DNA from: Bacteroidales bacterium
Lineage (GTDB): Bacteria; Bacteroidota; Bacteroidia; Bacteroidales; Rikenellaceae
Assembly (NCBI GenBank): GCA_910574205.1
Contig: CAJSYJ010000003.1
Coordinates: 310,001 to 374,000, forward strand
Length of the DNA: 64,000 nucleotides
Direction of reading: 5' to 3'
Part shown: positions 14,139 to 21,671 of the stretch, one piece after another
How the letters are laid out: each line of letters opens with the position of its first letter
Numbering within the stretch: position 1 is the stretch's first letter
Program-made: the position numbers and the translations under genes
Notes under the pieces: generated by a model
What the model was told of the DNA's origin: nothing
Seen by the model: only the letters and a program-made list of their open reading frames with translations
The model's database searches: none

Positions 14139-14260
14139 TTGTTCTTGAGGTCTTAGACTACCTGACAACCAAATACAATGAGTAAAGCCCACGCCAAACG
14201 GCGTGAACGTCATCGCTTTACTCTTGGTTGTCAATGAAAGTGTCTAAGTTTCAAGAACAA
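14139..14260 (-). promoter_or_regulatory. 122-nt near-continuous palindrome in the leader of the small-protein operon
   Basis: Five successive stems close on each other: TTGTTCTTGA with TCAAGAACAA (14139-14148/14251-14260), CTTAGAC with GTCTAAG (14152-14158/14242-14248), TGACAACCAA with TTGGTTGTCA (14163-14172/14224-14233), GAGTAAAGC with GCTTTACTC (14180-14188/14215-14223) and CACGCC with GGCGTG (14190-14195/14200-14205), tip AAAC. That is 42 base pairs, all perfect, separated by small internal loops. It lies between a minus-strand promoter (14355-14386) and the first small gene (14046), so it would be part of the 5' leader. It could be a structured RNA, a folded recombination site, or a MITE-like element. 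Confidence 0.7.
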
Positions 14261-14354
14261 GAATACAAGCTAAACGCTTATTTCCAATATTTTACAATGT
14301 ATGTACCGACATACGTCAATGCTTCATAGGCAAATATTTTAACAAACAACTATG

Positions 14355-14386
14355 CAAATATACGAATAAGTGAGAGTAAAAGCAAA
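14355..14386 (-). promoter_or_regulatory. Promoter of the small-exported-protein operon
   Basis: On the minus strand TTTG (complement of 14383-14386), 20 bp, TATATTTG (complement of 14355-14362). Transcription would begin near 14348, giving a leader of about 300 nt that contains the long palindrome. Confidence 0.6.
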
Positions 14387-14465
14387 TTCATTCGCATTTT
14401 GCCCCGCGAAAGTATATTCGGCAAAGTCAAATATAATAAATTTACATAATTCGAACAATACGTCT

Positions 14466-15740
14466 CTACGACTCCACCAGTGCACCGGCAACGGCATTGG
14501 CCACCTCGGAGCGCAGGCGGGCGACGCTGCCGCCGTCCGACGGGTGGACACGGTTGGTAAGGATTATCACTGCAAGGTCGAGCTCCGGATCGATGACGAT
14601 GCTCGTACCCGTCGCTCCGGTATGGTAGTAGCACGACTCCGACAGCAGATCGCCCGATGTGCCCGTATATCCGCGCCACGTGTCCCAGCCCGGAGTGCGG
14701 CCGAACTGCTCGTAACCGCGCGGCGCATGCGACATGGCCTCGACGGCCAGCGGCGAGAGCACCCTCGCCCCGCCCCACTCTCCTCCCGAGAGCAGCATCG
14801 CTGCGAACACGGCCAGATCTTCGGCTGTCGAGAACAGCCCCGCATTGCCCGACACGCCGCCGCAGACCTCGCGTGCGAGAGGATCGTGCACACGGCCGCA
14901 CAGCTCCCCGCCGCCCGAAACCGTTGTCGGTGCGCAGCGTCGGGCGAGCCGTCCGTCGGGCAGAAAGCCCGTATCGGACATTCCTAACGGACGGAAAATG
15001 TTATCCCGTGCATATATGTCGAGCCCCACGCCAGTCATTCGCTCGACTACATGCTGCAAAACGATGAAGTTAAGGCAGCTGTATCGATACTCGGTACCGG
15101 GCTCGGCCAGCCTCGGGCAGTGCGCGGCATAATCCTCCGCCACGGCGGCATCGGGCAGAGAGCGGTCGGGATATTGCGCCGCGAGCTTGGCGGGGGCGAC
15201 GTATGCCGGCAGCCCCGATGTATGCGTCAGCAGATCGACTATGCGCACATGGGTCGTATCGCGCACGTTATCGGGGTTGCGCCACCCCTCGAAACCGTTT
15301 ATATAGCGGTCGACGCGGTCGCCCAGACGTAGCCGTCCCTGCTCGACGAGCTGCATGACGGCCACAGTCGTGGCCGCGACCTTGGTAAGCGAAGCCAGAT
15401 CGAAGATCGTATCTTCGCTCATGGCGACCGTATCGGGCACCGTCCGCCGATTGCCGTAGGCACGCAGCAGGGCAACACGGCCGTGCCTTACGACACATAC
15501 CACGGCCCCGGGAGCCTGCCCGTCATCAATGGCGCGTCCGACAGCCTCGTCGACACGCCCGAGGCGCACCGGATCGAATCCGACGCTCCCGGGTGCAACC
15601 CTCTCGATACGCGCAGGCGCAGCATCCGCCGCCTGCAACCCTATCGGATCGCTGTCATTGCGTCCCGCCCTGAGCGGCGTTAGAAACCATATTGCGGCCG
15701 AAAGGGCAATTGCCGCGGCCGAAAGGCGTAACTTTCGCAT
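14466..15740 (-). CDS. Serine hydrolase of the beta-lactamase/D-Ala-D-Ala carboxypeptidase-like family (class C type)
   Basis: A 424-residue exported or membrane-anchored hydrolase. An N-terminal hydrophobic segment (residues 5-22) serves as signal or anchor. The catalytic SxxK motif is SLTK at residues 117-120, in the usual DLASLTK context; the second motif region reads EYRYSCLNFI near residue 219 (Tyr plus a Y-S-x-L-N variant), and an HTG triad element appears near residue 385 (YYHTGATGTSIVI). Relatives include penicillin-binding-protein-like esterases and beta-N-acetylhexosaminidase-associated domains; a true beta-lactamase role is not implied. The gene lies downstream of the alpha-oxoamine synthase on the same strand but behind a terminator, so it is probably transcribed separately. 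Confidence 0.88.
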   Translation of the reverse strand: MRKLRLSAAAIALSAAIWFLTPLRAGRNDSDPIGLQAADAAPARIERVAPGSVGFDPVRLGRVDEAVGRAIDDGQAPGAVVCVVRHGRVALLRAYGNRRTVPDTVAMSEDTIFDLASLTKVAATTVAVMQLVEQGRLRLGDRVDRYINGFEGWRNPDNVRDTTHVRIVDLLTHTSGLPAYVAPAKLAAQYPDRSLPDAAVAEDYAAHCPRLAEPGTEYRYSCLNFIVLQHVVERMTGVGLDIYARDNIFRPLGMSDTGFLPDGRLARRCAPTTVSGGGELCGRVHDPLAREVCGGVSGNAGLFSTAEDLAVFAAMLLSGGEWGGARVLSPLAVEAMSHAPRGYEQFGRTPGWDTWRGYTGTSGDLLSESCYYHTGATGTSIVIDPELDLAVIILTNRVHPSDGGSVARLRSEVANAVAGALVES

Positions 15741-15820
15741 AACTTATAAATATAGATAATACGCATCTGCGGCTGCACCCGCCGGGCGCCGGGCCGGCAT
15801 ATCCGTCTTTACACAATAGC

Positions 15821-15856
15821 AAAAAAAGCGGGTGCCCCGAAGGGTCGACCCGCTTT
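15821..15856 (-). terminator. Terminator of the alpha-oxoamine synthase gene
   Basis: On the minus strand AAAGCGGGT pairs with ACCCGCTTT (15848-15856/15825-15833), with an inner GGG/CCC hairpin, and is followed by seven T (complement of 15821-15827). It lies 22 nt after the stop of the gene at 15878. Confidence 0.85.
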
Positions 15857-15877
15857 CGAAATATCTGTCCGAGATAT

Positions 15878-17146
15878 CTATCGCAGTTTGAAATCGGGAT
15901 CGGCGACCGACGGAATCGGCTTGATATACTCGCCGGCCTCGAACTTGGCACGCACGGCCTTGAAGGTGTTGATCGTAAACTCGACATCCTCCATAGTGTG
16001 AGCCGCCGTAGGTATGACGCGCAGGATGATCTCGCCGCGCGGGATGACCGGATAGACCACGATCGAGCAGAACAGACCGTAGTTCTCGCGCAGGTCGTAG
16101 ATAAGGTTGGTACCCTCCTGCTCGCCGCCCTTCATGTAGATCGGCGTTACGGGAGACTGGGTTACACCTATATTGAATCCGTTCTCGGTCAAGCCCTTCT
16201 GCAATGCACGCGTGATCTCCCACAGCTTCTCCTGATACTCGGGATGCTTGCGGATAAGGTCGAGACGCTTCAAGGCTCCCATAACCATTGGCATGGGCAG
16301 CGACTTGGCATAGAGCTGCGAACGCATGTTGTAGCGGAACAGGTTGATGAGCCAGCGCGGACCCGATACGAATGCACCGATACCGGCCATAGACTTGGCG
16401 AAGGTGTTGAACAGCACGTCCACACCGTCCATTACGCCGAAGTGAGCGGCCGTACCCTTACCGCCGGGACCCATAGTACCGAAGCCGTGGGCATCGTCCA
16501 CCAGCAGACGGAACTGGAAATCCTTCTTCGCGCGAACGATCACGTCGAGGAAGCCCAGATCGCCCTTCATGCCGAACACACCCTCGGTAATGACCAGCAC
16601 GCCGCCCTTCTGCTCCTCGGCCAGCTCCGTAGCATGACGCAGTTGCAGACGCAGCGACTCCTCGTCGTTGTGAGCATAGGTAAAGCGCTTGCCGTTGTGC
16701 ATGCGCAGACCGTCGATGATGCAGGCGTGGCACTCCTTGTCGTAGACCACCACGTCGCGCGGCGTGAGCAGGCAGTCGATGATCGAGATCATGCCCTGAT
16801 AGCCGAAGTTCAGCAGGAAAGCATCCTCCTTGCCGACGAACTCGGCCAGCTCGCGCTCCAACTGCTCGTGATACTTGGTCTGACCCGACATCATGCGGGC
16901 ACCCATAGGCGCAGCCATGCCATACTTGGCGCATGCCTCGGCGTCGGCCTGACGCACCTCGGGATGATTGGCCAGCCCGAGATAGTTGTTAAGGCTCCAA
17001 TTCAGAACCTCCTTGCCGCGGAAAACCATGTGGGGACCGATCTCGCCCTCCAATTTCGGGAATGCGAAATATCCGTGCACGCTCGCCATATACTGTCCGA
17101 TAGGACCGCCGGCATTTTTCGATAAACGATCAAAAATATCCGTCAT
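15878..17146 (-). CDS. PLP-dependent alpha-oxoamine synthase (serine palmitoyltransferase or cysteate acyltransferase type)
   Basis: A 422-residue member of the class II aminotransferase-fold enzymes that condense an amino acid with an acyl-CoA or acyl-ACP, releasing CO2. Catalytic features are visible: NNYLGL at 53-58, the PLP-stacking His 140 in KECHACIIDG, DDAHGFGTMG with Asp 217 and His 220, and the Schiff-base Lys 251 in FNTFAKSMAGIGAF. In Bacteroidetes such enzymes start sphingolipid (Ser as substrate) or sulfonolipid (cysteate as substrate) synthesis, or act as 2-amino-3-ketobutyrate ligase. The N-terminus (GYFAFPKLEGEIGPHMVF) differs from the well-studied Sphingobacterium serine palmitoyltransferase, and sulfonolipids are known from Alistipes, so cysteate acyltransferase is a serious option. 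Substrate cannot be decided from sequence alone. Confidence 0.85.
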   Translation of the reverse strand: MTDIFDRLSKNAGGPIGQYMASVHGYFAFPKLEGEIGPHMVFRGKEVLNWSLNNYLGLANHPEVRQADAEACAKYGMAAPMGARMMSGQTKYHEQLERELAEFVGKEDAFLLNFGYQGMISIIDCLLTPRDVVVYDKECHACIIDGLRMHNGKRFTYAHNDEESLRLQLRHATELAEEQKGGVLVITEGVFGMKGDLGFLDVIVRAKKDFQFRLLVDDAHGFGTMGPGGKGTAAHFGVMDGVDVLFNTFAKSMAGIGAFVSGPRWLINLFRYNMRSQLYAKSLPMPMVMGALKRLDLIRKHPEYQEKLWEITRALQKGLTENGFNIGVTQSPVTPIYMKGGEQEGTNLIYDLRENYGLFCSIVVYPVIPRGEIILRVIPTAAHTMEDVEFTINTFKAVRAKFEAGEYIKPIPSVADPDFKLR

Positions 17147-17403
17147 TATTTATTTATGTTTGGTTAAACTTCCTATTTTTATCCACGCACCTTTTCCCGG
17201 CCACGGCGGCGCGAGCGGCTCTGCCCGCGGCATACGCGGCATTATCGGGAACGTTGCGATTTAGCATACAAAAATAGAAAAATAATTCGTTCCGCCAGAC
17301 TACATTATAGGATAATTCGACCTGCGGAGGCGACAAATAAGTATATATACTTACCGCCCGCATGCGGCTCTGCGGCGCGGATCGAGCGCAGGCACCGCAG
17401 TAA

Positions 17404-17435
17404 TTTGGCGGCGAGGCTAAAATTTCATACATTTG
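17404..17435 (+). promoter_or_regulatory. Promoter of the 116-aa lipoprotein gene
   Basis: TTTG at 17404-17407, 20 bp, TACATTTG at 17428-17435; the ATG follows 23 nt later at 17459. Both boxes match the Bacteroidetes consensus. Confidence 0.7.
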
Positions 17436-17458
17436 CCCCATAATCAAACTATAAAACG

Positions 17459-17809
17459 ATGAAGGGATTTTTAAGATTGTTGCTCGTTGCCGCCATCTCG
17501 GTTTCGATGAGCGCATGCGGCGACAAGGCCAAAGAGCCTACGCCCGAAGAGAAGGCCGCGCAATACGCCGAAAGCATCTTCAAGGCCATTGAGGAGAGCG
17601 ACTTCGAAAAGCTGGATGTCATATCCGAAGATCTGAACGGCTATATCGGCTCTATCGACGAGAGTCAGGGCGAGGCATTCGGCGAAGAGTTCGCCGAGCA
17701 GATCTACCGATACAGCGAAAAGTACGGCTACGGAGAGGAGTTCGCCGACAGTTTTCTGGCGGCAGTGTTGGCCGCGCTGTACTCTTCGGAGGTGTCCGAC
17801 GGCGAGTAG
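17459..17809 (+). CDS. Small acidic lipoprotein of unknown function (116 aa)
   Basis: A signal peptide with lipobox (LLLVAAISVSMSACGDK, Cys 20) is followed by a strongly acidic, helix-prone domain (pattern EEKAAQYAESIFKAIEESDFEKL...) rich in Glu, Ala and Tyr. No domain is recognised. The gene stands alone between its own promoter and a strong terminator, divergent from the alpha-oxoamine synthase gene. Confidence 0.8.
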   Translation: MKGFLRLLLVAAISVSMSACGDKAKEPTPEEKAAQYAESIFKAIEESDFEKLDVISEDLNGYIGSIDESQGEAFGEEFAEQIYRYSEKYGYGEEFADSFLAAVLAALYSSEVSDGE

Positions 17810-17823
17810 TGCCCGATTAAGAC

Positions 17824-17861
17824 ACGACGCCCCGCCCGAAGATTATCGGGCGGGGCGTCGT
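17824..17861. terminator. Strong bidirectional hairpin after the 116-aa lipoprotein gene
   Basis: A perfect 16-bp stem (ACGACGCCCCGCCCGA/TCGGGCGGGGCGTCGT) with a 6-nt loop AGATTA begins 15 nt after the stop codon. No long T-tract follows, but its position and GC content fit a terminator shared by the convergent gene on the other strand. Confidence 0.7.
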
Positions 17862-17956
17862 ATCATTACGGCCCTCGCAGCCGGCACTGCCGCGCGCCGC
17901 TGCGCTCGCGGCGGAGATATCATGCCGATGCCGGTACAAGCGTTACGCTTTCGCCG

Positions 17957-18262
17957 TCAGGCCTCGCCTTTCGATCCGAACGGCTCGGCGGGCGACTGAT
18001 GCTGCGGGATATGGATCTTGCCGACGTTGCTTTCGTAACGCGTGATATTCTCCTGCAACGACAGCAGCAGCCTCTTGGCATGCTCGGGCGTAAGAATCAC
18101 GCGACTCTTCACACGCGCCTTGGGCACGCCGGGCAGCACCGTCGCGAAGTCGATTATGAACTCCGATGTAGAGTGCGATATGATCGCGAGGTTGGAGTAG
18201 TTGCCCTGCGCCGTCGTTTCGTCGAGCTCGATGTCGAGCCCCATTTTCTTTATCTCTGCCAT
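17957..18262 (-). CDS. DUF3467 family protein
   Basis: A 101-residue cytosolic protein with the family's signature: NYSNLAIISHSTSEFIIDF, LPGVPKARVKSRVILTPEHAKRLL and a closing ENITRYESNVGKI helix. The function of the family is unknown; it has a small beta-rich fold seen in structural genomics. From memory, in Bacteroides the homologous gene lies next to rpoC; here it stands alone 14.6 kb away from rpoC, so the link is broken or there is a second copy outside the window. Confidence 0.88.
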   Translation of the reverse strand: MAEIKKMGLDIELDETTAQGNYSNLAIISHSTSEFIIDFATVLPGVPKARVKSRVILTPEHAKRLLLSLQENITRYESNVGKIHIPQHQSPAEPFGSKGEA

Positions 18263-18697
18263 AGCGGTAGTGTTTTAACGTTAAAATTATTTCGACCTTT
18301 TCTGCGCTTCGGCAGAGTCCTCCGGCGATATCCGCCGCCGAACGAAAAGGTGCATCTTCGCTCAGCACGGCATGCGCGGAACATACGCCGGCTTCGGCAG
18401 CGATGCCGTCTTCGACCTATAAAAGTAGGCATTTCGGAGTTATTATCCAAATCTTTTGCCGATTATCTGCCATAACGGCCGCAGTCTCCGCATCCCGCGC
18501 AGCCGGCTGCCGACTCTTTCGTCAGCCGCGCCGCGACGTCCGGCGAAAGATCGGCGGCGGCGGGCACCTATTTTTCCGCGATACGCTCGTTATACGGGAA
18601 AAAGATTGTATCTTTGCCGGAGTTATTCCGCAGGCGCGCAGAAGCGCCGGGACTATTCCCGCTGCCGCTGCGTAACAGTCTCGCGGACAAGTTGCTT
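18263..18697. other. Intergenic region, no gene; probable plus-strand promoter
   Basis: GC-rich, with no credible reading frame. The only recognisable signal is TATCTTTG at 18609-18616, which could be the -7 box of the plus-strand run starting at 18698; no good upstream box lies at the expected distance. Confidence 0.4.
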
Positions 18698-19510
18698 ATG
18701 ATTCTCGATGCTTTACAGATATTGCTCAACGGCATGTGCGTCGGTCTGGCCTCGTCGGTAACGGTGGGTCCGGTGGCCGTGTTGTGCATCCAGCGCACGC
18801 TCAGCAAGGGGCGCACCTCGGGTCTTATGTCGGGTCTCGGCATAGCCTGCGCCGACACGATGATGGCCATATTCTCTTTCACGGTATACGCCCTGCTCAA
18901 ATCGCAGATCGACCGCTACGACACAACCATACAGATATGCGGCGGCGTGTTCGTCATTGCCGTCGGCATCTTCATCTTCTTCAAGAATCCCGTACCGCAG
19001 ATACGTAAGAACCGCGCCGGCAGGACCAACCTATGGCAGGACTTCGGCTCGATGTTCGGCTTCACGCTGGCCAACTTCGTCGTGGTGATACCATATATCC
19101 TCGCCTTCTTCACGATGTTCAGCATCGATCTGAACTCGTCGGACGGCACGGCCGAGGCCGACGCCGCAGCCATAACCCTGCTCGCGGACGAGGACGGCTA
19201 CGACGCAACAATATCCGTCTCAGCGGATGCGGCCACGAGCATCCAAGCGGCCGTCGCAGAGCCGGAGGCAACGGCTCAGGCTCATAACGGCGGCATCGGA
19301 CGCCCCATGCCCCGCATCATGCGCGACGTGATGGTCATCACGGGCTTTTTCTGCGGCGCAGTGCTGTGGTGGTTCTTCCTGACGTTCATAATAGGCATGT
19401 TCCGCCGCGGGTTCCGCCCGCGCCACATGCTGACGATCAACCACGTTGCGGGCATCATCATCAGCGCACTGGGTCTTTATACGCTTATTTCGGTATTAAT
19501 CAGGCATTGA
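18698..19510 (+). CDS. LysE/RhtB-family amino acid exporter-like protein with an acidic insert
   Basis: A 270-residue inner-membrane protein of the LysE superfamily. The N-terminal fold is typical: LLNGMCVGLASSVTVGPVAVLCIQRTL (residues 9-35) with the GPV motif, then four membrane segments to about residue 143. An unusual low-complexity acidic/alanine-rich stretch (residues 144-205, with repeated A, D, E) interrupts the loop before the last two membrane helices (211-235 and 247-268). The ATG at 18698 is preferred to one 84 nt upstream because the homologous N-terminus begins there. It lies 5 nt ahead of cmk and opens a long plus-strand operon. The substrate is unknown. Confidence 0.85.
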   Translation: MILDALQILLNGMCVGLASSVTVGPVAVLCIQRTLSKGRTSGLMSGLGIACADTMMAIFSFTVYALLKSQIDRYDTTIQICGGVFVIAVGIFIFFKNPVPQIRKNRAGRTNLWQDFGSMFGFTLANFVVVIPYILAFFTMFSIDLNSSDGTAEADAAAITLLADEDGYDATISVSADAATSIQAAVAEPEATAQAHNGGIGRPMPRIMRDVMVITGFFCGAVLWWFFLTFIIGMFRRGFRPRHMLTINHVAGIIISALGLYTLISVLIRH

Positions 19511-19515
19511 ATCCA

Positions 19516-20208
19516 ATGACAGACAAAAAGATAATAATCGCCATAGACGGCTTCTCGTCATGCGGCAAGAGCACATTCGCAAAGTCCATTGCCGCCCGTC
19601 TGGGCTACGTATTCATCGATACGGGCGCCATGTACCGCGCCGTCACGCTCTATTCGGCCGAACACGGAGCCATACGCTCGGGCGTAGTCGACGACGAGGC
19701 CGTCGCCGCACTGCTCGACCAGATGTCGATCGCATTCCGCTTCAACCCCGAGCGCGGCGCCAGCGACATATATGTCAACGGCGAGCTGGTCGAGGGGCGC
19801 ATACGCTCGATCGAGGTCAGCAACTGCGTCAGCGCCGTCAGCTCGATAGCGCGCGTGAGAGAGGAGCTCGTAGCGATGCAGCAGCAAATGGGACGCTCGA
19901 AGGGGGTGGTAATGGACGGCCGCGACATAGGCACCGTCGTCTTCCCCGACGCGGAGTTGAAGATATTCATGACGGCCGATGCCGAGGTGCGCGCCCGACG
20001 CCGCTACGACGAGCTCACGGCCAAGGGCGACAGCGTATCCTTCGAGGAGGTGTACCAGAATGTAATCCGCCGCGACCATGCCGACATGACGCGCGCCATA
20101 TCGCCTCTCAGACAGGCCGACGACGCGATCGTGCTCGACAACTCGCATATGACCGTCGAGGAGCAAATGGCGTGGTTTATGGATAAATTCGCCGCAGCGA
20201 CGGCATAA
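19516..20208 (+). CDS. cmk: Cytidylate kinase
   Basis: Phosphorylates CMP and dCMP to the diphosphates. The 230-residue protein starts MTDKKIIIAIDGFSSCGKST with the P-loop GFSSCGKS at 12-19, followed by LGYVFIDTGAMYRAVT (CMP-binding), VVMDGRDIGTVVFPDAELKIF and the arginine-rich RARRRYDEL lid. The start at 19516, just 5 nt after the exporter gene, removes an upstream extension that is a shadow of that gene. In Bacteroidetes cmk and ispH are commonly adjacent, as here. Confidence 0.96.
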   Translation: MTDKKIIIAIDGFSSCGKSTFAKSIAARLGYVFIDTGAMYRAVTLYSAEHGAIRSGVVDDEAVAALLDQMSIAFRFNPERGASDIYVNGELVEGRIRSIEVSNCVSAVSSIARVREELVAMQQQMGRSKGVVMDGRDIGTVVFPDAELKIFMTADAEVRARRRYDELTAKGDSVSFEEVYQNVIRRDHADMTRAISPLRQADDAIVLDNSHMTVEEQMAWFMDKFAAATA

Positions 20209-20220
20209 CGGCAACACGCC

Positions 20221-21090
20221 ATGGAGGTCGTCATAGATTCGGAATCGGGATTCTGCTTCGGCGTGGTACGCGCGATCGAGGAGGCCGAAAGGGCATTGTC
20301 CGAAGCCTCGGGCAAGGTATACTCGCTGGGCGACATCGTGCACAACCGCATCGAGGTGCAGAGGTTGGAGCGGCTGGGGCTTCAAAGCGTAGCGCACGAG
20401 GATATGGAGCGTCTGACAGGCCGCACGCTGCTGATACGCGCCCACGGCGAACCGCCGTCGACATACCGCCGCGCCGAGAGATGCGGCATACGCACCATAG
20501 ATGCCACATGTCCGGTGGTGGCGCGGCTGCAAAGACGCGTCAAGAAGGCATACGCGCAGATGCACGATGCGGGCGGCAGCGTCGTGCTGCTGGGCAAGCG
20601 CGGACACGCCGAGGTGGTCGGGCTGACGGGTCAGGTCGACGACCGCGTCACGGTGGTCGAGAACGAACGCGACCTCGATGCGCTCGACTTCTCGCGCCCC
20701 ATATACTTCCTGTCGCAGACCACGCAGAGCATCGAGCTGTTCACGCGCATGGGGCGCACGATAGTCGAACGCGCCGCCGATCCGTCGCAGGTCACTATCG
20801 ACGACACGATATGCCGCCGCGTTTCGAACCGCGAGCCGCACTTGCAGCAGTTCGCCCGCAGCGTCGACGTAGTGATATTCGTCTGCGGACGCAAGTCGAG
20901 CAACGGCCGCGTGCTGTTCGAGGCGTGCAGCAGAGCCAACCCCCGCTCCTACAACATCGAGGAGGGCGGAGAGCTCCGCCGCGAATGGTTCGACTCGGCA
21001 GAGAGAGTCGGCATCTGCGGAGCCACTTCGACGCCGCTGTGGCTCATGCGCAGCGTCAAGCAGGAGTTGGAGACGATAGCAGCCCGATAA
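20221..21090 (+). CDS. ispH: 4-hydroxy-3-methylbut-2-enyl diphosphate reductase
   Basis: Last enzyme of the MEP isoprenoid pathway, producing IPP and DMAPP with an iron-sulfur cluster. The 289-residue protein shows the three cluster cysteines (Cys 12 in GFCFGV, Cys 97 in ATCPVV, Cys 198 in DTICRR) and substrate-binding His 41 (DIVHN), His 75 (RAHGEP) and His 129 with Glu 131 (RGHAEVVG). It follows cmk by 12 nt. Start at MEVVIDSESG fits the family. Confidence 0.96.
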   Translation: MEVVIDSESGFCFGVVRAIEEAERALSEASGKVYSLGDIVHNRIEVQRLERLGLQSVAHEDMERLTGRTLLIRAHGEPPSTYRRAERCGIRTIDATCPVVARLQRRVKKAYAQMHDAGGSVVLLGKRGHAEVVGLTGQVDDRVTVVENERDLDALDFSRPIYFLSQTTQSIELFTRMGRTIVERAADPSQVTIDDTICRRVSNREPHLQQFARSVDVVIFVCGRKSSNGRVLFEACSRANPRSYNIEEGGELRREWFDSAERVGICGATSTPLWLMRSVKQELETIAAR

Positions 21091-21185
21091 CGCCGCCTCG
21101 GACAGCGGAGCGAGGCAGCCCGCTGCGGGCAATGAAGCACGAGAAACGCGATCATTAGATTATAACACCTGAAAATCCTACTGTT

Positions 21186-21671
21186 ATGAGGTACTTTGTC
21201 AGAGCTTTGAAATATTTCGCACTGCTGTGCGTTCTCTATGTAGCCATAGTCTGGCTGATGTATTGGAGCGGTTCGCTGCCCGAGAGGCCGTGGACGATGA
21301 TGGGCGTGGTGCTCTCGACGCGGCGCGGCATGATAATGATCGCCGCATTCGTAGCTCTCGCCGCCGCCTATCCGCTGTTCGGCTTCATGCGCAAGCGCGT
21401 GGCGGGCGACATGCGCCGCGACCGCGACCGTATCGTCAATGCCTTTCTGGCGCAGGGCTTCACGCTCGCCGAGGAGGGCGACGGACGCATGGTGTTCCGC
21501 GGCGCCGGCCTTTTCAAGCGTCTCTCGACACTGTTCGAGGACCGCATAGAGGTCGTCCAGCACCCGGGACATATGGAGATAATCGGCATACGACGCTCGG
21601 TGGCGCGCATCGCCTACCGGCTCGAAGCCTACATATTCAACAGCAAGTTCGAAGAGAAGGATGACAAATAG
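21186..21671 (+). CDS. Membrane protein of unknown function (161 aa)
   Basis: Two membrane helices at the N-terminus (about residues 8-26 and 43-62) are followed by a cytosolic domain of some 90 residues with basic face (MRKRVAGDMRRDRDRIVNAF) and a beta-rich part (DGRMVFRGAGLFKRLSTLFEDRIEVV). The gene overlaps the next by 11 nt, so coupled translation with the S41 protease is likely. Similar uncharacterised proteins are found in related Bacteroidales, but no function is known to me. Confidence 0.75.
   Translation: MRYFVRALKYFALLCVLYVAIVWLMYWSGSLPERPWTMMGVVLSTRRGMIMIAAFVALAAAYPLFGFMRKRVAGDMRRDRDRIVNAFLAQGFTLAEEGDGRMVFRGAGLFKRLSTLFEDRIEVVQHPGHMEIIGIRRSVARIAYRLEAYIFNSKFEEKDDK

Noticed and set aside
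14139..14260. Integron attC site
   Set aside because: The arms do not show the GTTRRRY/RYYYAAC boxes, and no integrase gene is in the window; kept only as a possibility within the palindrome finding.
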